12,275 nt of DNA from an uncultured Erysipelotrichaceae bacterium. GTDB lineage: Bacteria > Bacillota_I > Bacilli_A > Erysipelotrichales > Erysipelotrichaceae. The stretch spans positions 1 to 12,275 of the forward strand of contig CAMWMY010000017.1 of NCBI GenBank assembly GCA_947175465.1, given 5' to 3'. Both the position numbers and the translations under genes were made by a program. Under the pieces are notes generated by a model, which worked only from the letters and a program-made list of their open reading frames with translations, had not been told where the DNA came from and searched no databases. Below, one piece after another: positions 1-6,874 of this stretch. How positions within the stretch are numbered: position 1 is the first letter of the stretch; each line of letters starts with the position of its first letter.

Positions 1-218
1 CTTATATTTGTATTACATTTAAAGTTCGTAAAAATGGACAGTTAAAAACGATTTCAACACAGGCGAAAATGGCACGTGGGAAAATGATCCATTATATGAT
101 TAAAAATAAAATTGAAACCTTAGCTGATATTCGTGCTTTTCAAGAAGATGGTTATCATTATGTTGAGGAATTATCTTCGATTAGTGAATATGTATTTGTG
201 AAAGAAAATGATAATTAA
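1..218 (+). CDS. yaaA: Peroxide stress protein YaaA family, C-terminal fragment
   Basis: This is the 3' end of a gene cut by the window edge. The open frame begins at base 3 and gives about 71 residues before the TAA at 216-218. The visible part carries the C-terminal YaaA (UPF0246/DUF328) pattern: a basic stretch with FKVRKNGQLKTIS, then the hallmark AKMARGKMIHYMI helix (E. coli YaaA has a comparable KKARG segment), then an IETLADIRAF...EDGYHY stretch and a terminal EYVF. In E. coli the protein binds DNA and lowers Fenton chemistry by limiting intracellular iron under peroxide stress; that role is known for the family and is not shown here. There is no convincing terminator before the next gene, about 60 nt downstream, so read-through is possible, but a separate promoter for the next operon is also plausible. 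Confidence 0.82.
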   Translation, partial: YICITFKVRKNGQLKTISTQAKMARGKMIHYMIKNKIETLADIRAFQEDGYHYVEELSSISEYVFVKENDN

Positions 219-220
219 AA

Positions 221-257
221 TGAAACACTTTCATATTTTGTGAAAATTTGTTAAAAT
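221..257 (+). promoter_or_regulatory. Possible promoter with overlapping palindrome upstream of the 5-oxoproline operon
   Basis: A -10-like TAAAAT lies at 252-257 (5 of 6 matches), with a -35-like TTCATA at 230-235 (4 of 6) and a 16-bp spacer. The -35 overlaps a palindrome TGAAA-CAC-TTTCA at 221-233, and a further TGAAA at 241-245 makes a second inverted pair with the TTTCA at 229-233. The palindrome resembles a CcpA cre box (TGNAANCGNTNNCA) but is one base short and lacks the central CG. An operator function is inference. The resulting leader would be only about 14 nt, so confidence is low. Confidence 0.3.
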
Positions 258-263
258 AAATAA

Positions 264-270
264 AAAGGAG
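264..270 (+). promoter_or_regulatory. Ribosome binding site that sets the DUF969 start
   Basis: AAAGGAG ends at base 270. The ATG at 272 would leave a 1-nt spacer, which is too short. The ATG at 278 leaves 7 nt, so translation should begin at 278. Confidence 0.8.
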
Positions 271-277
271 AATGCTT

Positions 278-955
278 ATGGAATATTTAAAACTTATTGG
301 GATATTAATTATTATTTTTGGTTTTATTTTCAAATTTGATGTTTTTGCAGTTGTACTTATTTCAGGAATTGTAACAGGTCTTGTATCTGGATTAGATATT
401 TTTGAAATACTAGGTATTATTGGGGAAGCTTTTGTGAATAATCGTCTAATGTCTATTTTTCTTATTATCTTCCCTGTTCTTGCGATTATTGAACGTTATG
501 GTTTAAAAGAAAGAGCGAGTGGTTTAATATCGAATATTAAACATGTGAGTGTAGGGAAAATTCTTTCTATTTATATGAGTGTTCGCTCCCTTGCCGCTGC
601 TTTGAATATCCGTCTTGGAGGACATGTTCAATTTGTACGTCCATTGATTTTACCAATGGCCCAAGCAGCAGGAGAAAAAGTAAAAGGGGAGCAGTTATCA
701 AAGAAACAAGATCAAGAAGTAAAAGCTTATGCAGCTGCTGTTGAAAACTTTGGAAACTTTTTCTGTCAAAACTGTTTTCCAGCTGCAAGTGGAGTTTTAT
801 TAATTCAAGGTACTTTAGCAGGTCTTGGTTATAGTGAAATTACTTTAGGTAGTATCGCGGTAGCTTCTATCCCTGTCGCATTAATTACCGTTGTTTTTAC
901 GATTATACAAGTATTACTTTATGATCGAAAGTTAAAGAAAGAAGGAGGAAAATAA
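278..955 (+). CDS. DUF969 family membrane protein, probable 5-oxoproline transporter subunit
   Basis: A 225-residue integral membrane protein of the DUF969 family. Hydrophobic segments lie at about residues 3-19, 22-38, 57-72, 170-186 and 190-212, with a more polar central region. The central family signature is visible: NIRLGGHVQFVRPLILPMAQ at 110-129 and ENFGNFFCQNCFPAASG at 156-172. DUF969 is nearly always encoded next to DUF979, and the pair has been linked to 5-oxoproline (pyroglutamate) transport; this is recalled family knowledge and the sequence alone does not prove the substrate. The next gene follows after 1 nt with AGGAGG inside the end of this one, and pcp lies further down, which fits a pyroglutamate role. 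I chose the second of two in-frame ATGs from the ribosome binding site spacing. Confidence 0.85.
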   Translation: MEYLKLIGILIIIFGFIFKFDVFAVVLISGIVTGLVSGLDIFEILGIIGEAFVNNRLMSIFLIIFPVLAIIERYGLKERASGLISNIKHVSVGKILSIYMSVRSLAAALNIRLGGHVQFVRPLILPMAQAAGEKVKGEQLSKKQDQEVKAYAAAVENFGNFFCQNCFPAASGVLLIQGTLAGLGYSEITLGSIAVASIPVALITVVFTIIQVLLYDRKLKKEGGK

Positions 956-956
956 T

Positions 957-1886
957 ATGGAGCAGTTTTTAAAGTTTGCACCGGAATTGTTTTTCATGTT
1001 ATGTGGGATTGTGTGTTATGATACTGCCTACCGCAGTTTAAAAAATACACAAGCACGTATAGGAACATCCATTTTTTGGTTGCTATTAGGTGTTATTTTC
1101 ATGTTTGGAAAATTACTACCATCAGCAGTGACAGGATTTTTGCTTTGTATTATGGGTCTTCTTACAGCAACGAAGCAAGTGCGTATGGGAACATTTAAAG
1201 AAACATCTATTAAAGAACGCCAAGAAGCAAGTAATCGTTTAGGAAATAAAATCTTTATTCCTGCTATTGCTATTGGAGCTATCGCTTTATTATTATCTTT
1301 TGTAAAAGTAGGTGGAAAAGAATTAAATGGAGCTGTAACAGTAGGAGCAGCTTGTGTAGTTGCGACAATTCTTGCTTGTCTTATTTGTAAGCCAAAGGTA
1401 GAAGAAACAAGAATGGGTACTAGTAAACTACTTATGCAAGTAGGAGCTGCAAGTTTACTTCCTCAATTACTGGCTGCTTTAGGAAGTGTTTTTTCTGAAG
1501 TTGGGATAGGAGATCTTATTTCTAGTATTATATTACAAATTGTGCCATCACCAAGTATTGTGGTTGGTGTAATTATTTATGTTTTAGGTATGGTTATTTT
1601 TACAATGATTATGGGAAATGGATTTACGGCTTTTAGTGTTATTACAGCTGGAATTGGAGTTCCATTTGTTATTATGCAAGGTGGAGATCCTGTTGTTGTA
1701 GGGGCGTTAGGTATGACTGCTGGTTTTTGTGGTACGCTAATGACACCAATGGCAGCGAATTTCAATATTGTGCCATGTGCTGTCTTAGAAATTGAAAATA
1801 AATGGGCAGTTATTAAAGCACAGTTGCCAATGGCTCTAATCTTGATTGTTGTACATGTTATATTAATGCTTACATTAGCATTTTAG
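957..1886 (+). CDS. DUF979 family membrane protein, probable 5-oxoproline transporter subunit
   Basis: A 309-residue, very hydrophobic protein with about nine or ten membrane segments (roughly 10-23, 38-52, 58-72, 100-118, 126-145, 163-180, 186-215, 222-240, 245-262 and 291-308). It is the usual partner of DUF969 and starts 1 nt after that gene; its AGGAGG sits at 943-948 with 8 nt spacing. Two glycine-rich stretches, [19 protein letters not shown] at 219-237 and [15 protein letters not shown] at 256-270, look like the paired re-entrant substrate-binding loops of ion-transporter-superfamily carriers. That structural reading is inference. The likely substrate is 5-oxoproline, from the DUF969/DUF979 association and the pcp and cyclotransferase genes directly downstream. 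The direction of transport cannot be read from the sequence. Confidence 0.85.
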   Translation: MEQFLKFAPELFFMLCGIVCYDTAYRSLKNTQARIGTSIFWLLLGVIFMFGKLLPSAVTGFLLCIMGLLTATKQVRMGTFKETSIKERQEASNRLGNKIFIPAIAIGAIALLLSFVKVGGKELNGAVTVGAACVVATILACLICKPKVEETRMGTSKLLMQVGAASLLPQLLAALGSVFSEVGIGDLISSIILQIVPSPSIVVGVIIYVLGMVIFTMIMGNGFTAFSVITAGIGVPFVIMQGGDPVVVGALGMTAGFCGTLMTPMAANFNIVPCAVLEIENKWAVIKAQLPMALILIVVHVILMLTLAF

Positions 1887-1899
1887 AAAGAGGTATAAA

Positions 1900-2544
1900 A
1901 TGAAAATTTTAGTTACAGGCTTTGATCCTTTTGGGGGTGAAGCGATGAATCCAGCAATTGAAGCTGTAAAAAAGCTTCCTGATACAATTCAAGGAGCTAC
2001 GATTTTAAAACTTGAAATTCCAACAGTATGGCGAAAATCTTTAGTTGCGATTGAAGATGCAATCCAAAAACATAATCCTGATGTGATTTTATCTATTGGG
2101 CAAGCAGGAGGAAGAAGTGATATTACAATAGAACGTATTGGTATTAATGTAGATGATTATCGTATACCTGATAATGAAGGAAACCAAATTATTGATGAAC
2201 CAGTATATAGTGATGGACCAGCCGCATATTTTGTAAATGTTCCAATTAAAGCGATGGTAGAGCGTATAAGAGAGAAAAAGATACCAGCTTCGGTATCGAA
2301 TACAGCAGGAACTTTTGTATGTAATCACGTTACATATGGAGTTCGTTATTTGGTCGATAAAAAATTTCCAGGGAAAAGAAGTGGATTTATTCACATTCCT
2401 TTTTTACCACAACAAGTTCTAACAAAACCAGCAACAACTCCTAGTATGTCATTGGAGATGATTGTGGAAGGATTATGCGCAGCAATCGAAGCTATTGTAT
2501 TGAATGATACGGATATTAAAAAAGTAGGAGGTGCCACACATTAA
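1900..2544 (+). CDS. pcp: Pyroglutamyl peptidase I (pyrrolidone-carboxylate peptidase)
   Basis: A 214-residue cytosolic cysteine peptidase of family C15, the normal length for the family. It removes N-terminal pyroglutamate (5-oxoproline) from peptides. The N-terminal [10 protein letters not shown] (4-13) and the GQAGGR motif (67-72) are canonical. The catalytic triad is intact: Glu79 in IERIG, Cys141 in AGTFVCN and His165 in GFIHIPFLP, corresponding to Glu81/Cys144/His168 of the Bacillus enzyme. It lies 13 nt after the DUF979 gene with an AAAGAGG ribosome binding site at 1887-1893. Its last codons carry the ribosome binding site of the following gene, so the two are probably translationally linked. 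The context suggests that its product is handled by the DUF969/DUF979 carrier. Confidence 0.96.
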   Translation: MKILVTGFDPFGGEAMNPAIEAVKKLPDTIQGATILKLEIPTVWRKSLVAIEDAIQKHNPDVILSIGQAGGRSDITIERIGINVDDYRIPDNEGNQIIDEPVYSDGPAAYFVNVPIKAMVERIREKKIPASVSNTAGTFVCNHVTYGVRYLVDKKFPGKRSGFIHIPFLPQQVLTKPATTPSMSLEMIVEGLCAAIEAIVLNDTDIKKVGGATH

Positions 2545-2545
2545 A

Positions 2546-2968
2546 ATGAAGATTTTTGTTTATGGTACACTACGTGAAGGACAATACAATTATGATAAAT
2601 ATTTAAAAGGATGTGTCATAGAAAAAGAGGAAGCTTATGTAAAAGGTTCTTTACATACGATTCAAGGAGTTGTTTATCCAGCCCTTGTGGATGGAGAAGA
2701 TATGATCTTAGGAGAAATTCTTACTTTAAATGATCAAGTATGTATGCAAGATGTTGATGATATGGAAGGATATCATGGAGATGGATGTATTGATAATGAA
2801 TATGATAAAGTAGACTGTATGATTTATGATAAAAATGCACAGCCTCTTATGAAGCTTCCAGTATATAAATACAATTTAAGAAATCCTAAACAAGTAGCTT
2901 TATTAGGCGAAAAGATCCAAGAAAATGATTATGTAGCTTATCGAAAAAAAGTAGAAGCACTTGTATAA
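2546..2968 (+). CDS. Gamma-glutamylcyclotransferase-like (AIG2/GGCT fold) protein
   Basis: A 140-residue protein with the GGCT/AIG2-like fold pattern: N-terminal FVYGTLR (4-10), where the backbone of the YGTL loop forms the substrate-binding cavity, and DMEGYHGDG (72-80), whose Glu74 matches the acid/base glutamate of the family. A PVYKYN strand at 105-110 is also typical. Such enzymes cyclise gamma-glutamyl groups and release 5-oxoproline; the exact substrate (gamma-glutamyl amino acid, gamma-glutamylamine or other) is unknown. It is the last gene of the operon, 1 nt after pcp. An in-frame GTG at 2531 would add five residues, but it sits on the AGGAGG (2526-2531) itself, and MKIFVYGTL is the family's usual N-terminus, so I prefer the ATG at 2546 despite a rather long 14-nt spacer. 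Confidence 0.85.
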   Translation: MKIFVYGTLREGQYNYDKYLKGCVIEKEEAYVKGSLHTIQGVVYPALVDGEDMILGEILTLNDQVCMQDVDDMEGYHGDGCIDNEYDKVDCMIYDKNAQPLMKLPVYKYNLRNPKQVALLGEKIQENDYVAYRKKVEALV

Positions 2969-2977
2969 TAGAAATCT

Positions 2978-3009
2978 AGTGAGATTAGATACAAATCTCA
3001 CTTTTTTTT
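2978..3009 (+). terminator. Intrinsic terminator of the 5-oxoproline operon
   Basis: A perfect 9-bp stem, AGTGAGATT (2978-2986) and AATCTCACT (2994-3002), encloses a 7-nt loop and runs into eight consecutive T (3002-3009). It starts 9 nt after the stop codon of the cyclotransferase gene. Confidence 0.92.
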
Positions 3010-3184
3010 ATTGTATTATTTACGTCATATAGTAAAAAATATATAGTATATGTATGATTAAAAAATAGTTATATACTGCTTTATAGATGATCAAAAGAGC
3101 AAGCAAAAAATGTAAAAGTATGTAGAAATACATCTTCTTTTCAATGAAAATGACGGGATATTTAAAAAAAAAGTGAATTAATTA
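3010..3184. other. AT-rich intergenic stretch with no recognised gene
   Basis: This stretch between the operon terminator and the ptsH promoter is strongly AT-rich. I see no ORF with a ribosome binding site and no riboswitch-like structure. The only small structures are a 5-bp hairpin ATGTA-GAAA-TACAT at 3120-3133 and a weak TTTTC/GAAAA pair just after it. Confidence 0.5.
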
Positions 3185-3213
3185 TTGTAAGTATTATCGA
3201 AATAGTTTAAAAT
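3185..3213 (+). promoter_or_regulatory. Probable SigA-type promoter of ptsH
   Basis: The -35-like TTGTAA (3185-3190, 4 of 6) and the -10-like TAAAAT (3208-3213, 5 of 6) are separated by exactly 17 bp. A perfect TATAAT also occurs at 3226-3231 but has no good -35 at a suitable distance; it could be a second start point. Either would give a short leader ending in AGGAGG at 3240-3245. Confidence 0.5.
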
Positions 3214-3254
3214 AAAGAAGGTAAATATAATACGAAATTAGGAGGATTTTTAAT

Positions 3255-3521
3255 ATGAAAACAATCACAGTATCGGTAATCGATCCAGTTGGATTACATG
3301 CTCGTCCAGCGACAGTTGCGGTTAATGCAGCTAGTAAATTTAAAAGTGAAGTAAACATTTCATTTAAAGGTCGCGAAGTGAACATGAAATCAATCATGGG
3401 TGTTATGTCCTTAGGGATTCCTACACAATCAGAAATTACAATTACATGTAATGGTGAAGATGAAGAAGCTGCAATTGCGGCAATTGAAGAAGTATTACGT
3501 GCTCAAAAAATTATTGGTTAA
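3255..3521 (+). CDS. ptsH: Phosphocarrier protein HPr of the PTS
   Basis: An 88-residue cytosolic protein, the standard HPr length. HPr takes phosphate from PEP via enzyme I and passes it to the sugar-specific EIIA proteins. His15 in GLHARPA (13-19) is the phosphorylated histidine. Ser46 in NMKSIMGVMSLGI (43-55) is the site phosphorylated by HPr kinase in Firmicutes, where HPr-Ser-P acts as the CcpA co-repressor, so this is a catabolic-type HPr. The start is fixed by AGGAGG at 3240-3245 with 9-nt spacing. The gene stands alone: there is no ptsI behind it, it is bounded by terminators on both sides, and the convergent addA follows. A lone ptsH away from ptsI is common in this part of the Firmicutes, but that remark rests on memory. 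Confidence 0.96.
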   Translation: MKTITVSVIDPVGLHARPATVAVNAASKFKSEVNISFKGREVNMKSIMGVMSLGIPTQSEITITCNGEDEEAAIAAIEEVLRAQKIIG

Positions 3522-3525
3522 AAAG

Positions 3526-3551
3526 AGATAGCATTTGCTATCTTTTTTTTT
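3526..3551 (+). terminator. Intrinsic terminator of ptsH
   Basis: A 7-bp stem AGATAGC (3526-3532) and GCTATCT (3537-3543) encloses an ATTT loop and is followed by an unbroken T run to 3551. It begins 4 nt after the ptsH stop codon. Confidence 0.9.
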
Positions 3552-3615
3552 ACCTTTATGTATCCTTAAGGAATCGTTATAATAAAGAAATAGAATAATA
3601 TTTTATAAGAGTGCA

Positions 3616-3656
3616 AGAGTTCTTTTTATAAAAAAGAACTCTATATTTAGAGTTCT
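3616..3656. repeat. Three-arm inverted repeat between ptsH and addA
   Basis: The 8-mer AGAGTTCT occurs at 3616-3623, as its reverse complement AGAACTCT at 3635-3642, and again directly at 3649-3656. The middle arm can therefore pair with either neighbour. The left pairing extends to 12 bp (AGAGTTCTTTTT at 3616-3627 with AAAAAGAACTCT at 3631-3642); the right pairing forms the addA terminator. Confidence 0.85.
3630..3656 (-). terminator. Intrinsic terminator of addBA
   Basis: Read on the minus strand, AGAACTCT (3656-3649), a 6-nt loop and AGAGTTCT (3642-3635) form an 8-bp stem followed directly by T residues (3635-3630). The stem begins 7 nt after the addA stop codon. The T run also belongs to the overlapping left-hand inverted repeat. 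Confidence 0.82.
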
Positions 3657-3663
3657 AAGGCAA

Positions 3664-6600
3664 TTAGATTTTAATTTCTTTGTGGAAATGTAAAGAATAG
3701 AGGAAAGTTTGGATGTTGATATCTGGATATAAGATATGCATTGCCTGTTTATAAGTAAGCATTTGATCTGCATATCGTTCTTTTAATATTTCTTCTGTTT
3801 CTACATAATCGGTTTTAAAATCAATGATGATACATTCGTTATCTTGGATAGCTACAAAGTCCATAAAACCATGTAAGATCTCATCTTGATCATTTACCAT
3901 ATAGGGAAGTTCATGGTATAAAGAAGAATACGTTTGAGCTTGTTGATAGAGGGGATTATTAGCTAGGTGTTGCAAAGCTGAAATATCTCTAGGGGTTAGT
4001 TCGTAGTTAATTTGTGTAGCAATCTGTTGGATATGTTCTTTATCCCATGGTAGTTTACCTAGTTGCTCAATAAGTTTGTGTAGTGCAATTCCTCGTGTAA
4101 ATAATGTTGGGGGGTGCAAATCTAAATGTTTGGAAGAGTGGCTTTCTTTTGTTTTTGAAGCAGTTGTTATTTTCCATGGCTCCCATGGCTGTTTGTAGGA
4201 AGTAAGCTCATAAAGAGGTGCTGATTGTGTTTGATGGATTTGCTGTTTCCACATAGTATCGATTTTTTTTATTTGGAATAAAGGATGTTCTTCTTGTAAG
4301 AAAGTTTGTAAAATCCATGAAGAATAGCCTCCTCTTTCATAAATAGAGGTCATGCTTAATTGCTTTTCATATAAATCTAATTTTTTTATACAGTCGACAA
4401 TATGCATTTGTTGTTGGGCTCTTGTTGTCGCAACGTATAAAATACGCATTTCTTCTTCCAATTCCTCTCTATTTTTTTTATGTTCCATCGCAATACGTTG
4501 AATACTTGTACGTACAAAACGCTGAGGGAAATCCATTGCTTTCATACTAACTCCAAGCTCATCATCAAATAACATAAAGTCATGTAATGTTTTTTGAGCC
4601 TGTGAAGTATTTGATAGAAGGAAAACAACAGGGAATTGCAGACCTTTGGATTGATGGATACTCATTACACGTACTACATCAGCTTCTCCTCCAATGGGGA
4701 TCGCTTGGGCAGTTTGTACACTTTTTAAGTGTTCAATGTGATTTAAAAAGGCAATTGTTCCCATTCCTTCACTTTGTTCAAAGCGAACCGCTTTTTCAAA
4801 AAGCAAATCTAAATTTGTTTTTTCTTGTAAAGTTGTATGTTGATGATAAAAGTTTTGATAATCATAAAGTTTATTCAACATTGTGCTTAAAGGAAGGGTA
4901 TGAATGAGTTGTATAAATTCTTGTATTTTTTCAAATTCAGTGAAAGGATGCTGTTGGAAATAAGTATAATAAGATTCATTTGTCTGTTTATGTAATTTCG
5001 CATGAGCAAGCTCTTCAAAAGAAAGACGAATAAAAGGCGAACTTAGCATAGCAACAAAGGAGAGGTTATCGTGCGGGGATAAACAAGCTTTTAGGAAAGA
5101 TAGGATTACTTGGACAGCATTGGATTGGTAAAAACCGTGTTTGATATCAATAAAATAAGGAATTTGCAATTCATCAAACGCTTCTTTTAAAATGTCTTTT
5201 TGTGCATTGTTACGAACAAGCACAACAAAATCTTTCCAGTTCTTCTTTTCTAGCTGTTTCATTTGCATAATTTGATTGCTAATGTAGCTTGCTTTCCATT
5301 GGTCTTTTGAAAATATGCTATTTGTTTCCTCAGCTATTTGTTGCTCATTAATCGCATGAAATACAATGGGCATATTATCTTCTAATTGGGCAGGAATACC
5401 TGTTTCTACATCATCTTCTTTTGTATAGTGACAATCAAAACCTTCTGTATTCATCAAGTTTTTAAAAAGAATATTATTAAAATCAACAATCATCTTTTTT
5501 GAACGGTAGTTATTACTTAAGTAAATAACTTCATCCATAGGTCCTTGGTTTTCCATAAGACCTCTCATAAGTTGTGGTTTGGCATGACGAAAACCATAAA
5601 TAGATTGCTTAATATCTCCTACTCGAAAGACATTGTTTTCTCTACATATGAGCTGAATAAGGGCATTTTGAACATCATTGCTATCTTGGAACTCATCCAC
5701 CATAATTTCGATGAAGAGCTCTTGGTATTGTTTTGCAATAGCACCATTATTGGCTTGTAAGATAGCTAAAGCAAAATGTTCCATATCATCAAAGTCTATA
5801 ACCTTTTCTCTTTGCTTGATAGAAGCATAAGCTTCTTTATAGTCTTTGCAAATAGCAATAAAACGAGTGATGTAAGGTTGGAGATATTGGTTATCTTTGA
5901 TAAAGCTAGATGCATCAAAGAGCTGTCCTACCAACATGTCTTCTAAATCGATAATTTGTTTTCGTATGCTTTTACAGAATTCATCTTTTTCTGATGGAGA
6001 AGTTGGAGGTATCAGATGACAAATGGCAATAAAAGCAGTTTTAAACTGCATATAGTCTTTTTGTTGAAGAGCTTCTTCTAAGCTTGGAAAGGCAGTTATT
6101 TTTTTATCTAGCTGGTTTATTTTTTTATCCTGATCTTCATATCTATATACTAAGATATCTCTTAATTGTTGTAAAAGAGAGTGATAACGACATGTTTGGG
6201 TTGTTAAATAGTCAAAGAAATAAGCCATGATTAAAGGGGGATAGTCTTGAATGGAAGTAGTGTTCGTATAACTTTCGATTGCTTTTTGAAGCCACTTATC
6301 ACTATCTGGTTGTGAAGATGCTAAAGAAGCTAAGGCTTGTACCATTTTTGAGAGTTCTTGATAATCATGAGGCTTGGAAGAAAACATGGAGCTTAGCTCA
6401 TGAAAAATACTATCGTAAGATGTAAATTGCTTTTGCAAGGCAATTTGCATAGCTTCTTGTTGATAAAGACTTGCTACAGAAGCATCTAAAATATTTTGTA
6501 CACGCTTTGCATCAAGACCAATACAGTAGTAATATTTTTGAACAATCGATAAACAAAATGAGTGAATCGTTGAAATATATGCCGTTTGGATATTGGTAAG

Positions 6601-6873
6601 CTGTTGAGAAATATAATCTCTTTCTTCTTGATCCTGTGTTGTTTCTAAAAGCTTATGAAGTTCAGAAGCCAGCCTTTTTTTCATTTCATTGGCTGCTGCT
6701 TCACTAAATGTCATCGCTAAAATATTTTCAATCGAGATGCGATCTTTTAATACCAAATCAATTAATCTTGCAATGAGCACTGTTGTTTTTCCACTACCTG
6801 CAGATGCAGAAACAACAATATTTTTTTTCTTTGTGTAGATTGCTTTTTGTTGTTGCTTGTTCCAAGTTGGCAT
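3664..6873 (-). CDS. addA: ATP-dependent helicase/nuclease subunit A (AddA/RexA)
   Basis: A 1069-residue UvrD/Rep-type (SF1A) helicase with a C-terminal RecB-family nuclease, the motor subunit of the AddAB double-strand-break end-resection enzyme. Helicase motifs in order: Walker A SASAGSGKTT (22-31), motif Ia LAMTFSEAAANEM (52-64), STIHSFC (101-107), motif II MVDEFQDS (391-398), motif III VGDIKQSIYGFR (418-429), motif IV LSNNYRS (452-458), motif V MSIHQSKGLQFPVV (737-750) and motif VI LYVATTRA (812-819). The nuclease is intact, with His932, Asp1005 in GFMDF, Asp1018-Lys1020 in IIDFKTD, and the Tyr1034/Gln1037/Tyr1041 motif. It is about 150 residues shorter than Bacillus AddA. The ATG at 6873 follows the addB stop by 1 nt and has AAGGAGAG at 6881-6888 with 7 nt spacing. 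The open frame extends upstream to 7026, but that part lies inside addB, has no ribosome binding site and looks unlike any AddA N-terminus. Confidence 0.97.
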   Translation of the reverse strand: MPTWNKQQQKAIYTKKKNIVVSASAGSGKTTVLIARLIDLVLKDRISIENILAMTFSEAAANEMKKRLASELHKLLETTQDQEERDYISQQLTNIQTAYISTIHSFCLSIVQKYYYCIGLDAKRVQNILDASVASLYQQEAMQIALQKQFTSYDSIFHELSSMFSSKPHDYQELSKMVQALASLASSQPDSDKWLQKAIESYTNTTSIQDYPPLIMAYFFDYLTTQTCRYHSLLQQLRDILVYRYEDQDKKINQLDKKITAFPSLEEALQQKDYMQFKTAFIAICHLIPPTSPSEKDEFCKSIRKQIIDLEDMLVGQLFDASSFIKDNQYLQPYITRFIAICKDYKEAYASIKQREKVIDFDDMEHFALAILQANNGAIAKQYQELFIEIMVDEFQDSNDVQNALIQLICRENNVFRVGDIKQSIYGFRHAKPQLMRGLMENQGPMDEVIYLSNNYRSKKMIVDFNNILFKNLMNTEGFDCHYTKEDDVETGIPAQLEDNMPIVFHAINEQQIAEETNSIFSKDQWKASYISNQIMQMKQLEKKNWKDFVVLVRNNAQKDILKEAFDELQIPYFIDIKHGFYQSNAVQVILSFLKACLSPHDNLSFVAMLSSPFIRLSFEELAHAKLHKQTNESYYTYFQQHPFTEFEKIQEFIQLIHTLPLSTMLNKLYDYQNFYHQHTTLQEKTNLDLLFEKAVRFEQSEGMGTIAFLNHIEHLKSVQTAQAIPIGGEADVVRVMSIHQSKGLQFPVVFLLSNTSQAQKTLHDFMLFDDELGVSMKAMDFPQRFVRTSIQRIAMEHKKNREELEEEMRILYVATTRAQQQMHIVDCIKKLDLYEKQLSMTSIYERGGYSSWILQTFLQEEHPLFQIKKIDTMWKQQIHQTQSAPLYELTSYKQPWEPWKITTASKTKESHSSKHLDLHPPTLFTRGIALHKLIEQLGKLPWDKEHIQQIATQINYELTPRDISALQHLANNPLYQQAQTYSSLYHELPYMVNDQDEILHGFMDFVAIQDNECIIIDFKTDYVETEEILKERYADQMLTYKQAMHILYPDINIQTFLYSLHFHKEIKI

Positions 6874-6874
6874 T

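Noticed and set aside
272..277. First ATG of the DUF969 gene as start
   Set aside because: Only 1 nt separates it from the ribosome binding site ending at 270. The ATG at 278 has 7-nt spacing.
2089..2394. Antisense ORF of about 100 codons within pcp
   Set aside because: pcp is a certain gene with an intact catalytic triad. The antisense frame has no ribosome binding site and gives a low-complexity Ile/Tyr/Asn-rich product, as expected from reading AT-rich coding DNA backwards.
2531..2545. GTG start for the cyclotransferase-like gene
   Set aside because: The GTG overlaps the AGGAGG itself and would add residues not typical of the family; the ATG at 2546 fits the MKIFVYGTL family start.
4587..4907. 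Plus-strand ORF of 106 codons inside addA
   Set aside because: It is fully contained in the conserved helicase gene on the other strand, has no family match I recognise and no convincing ribosome binding site.
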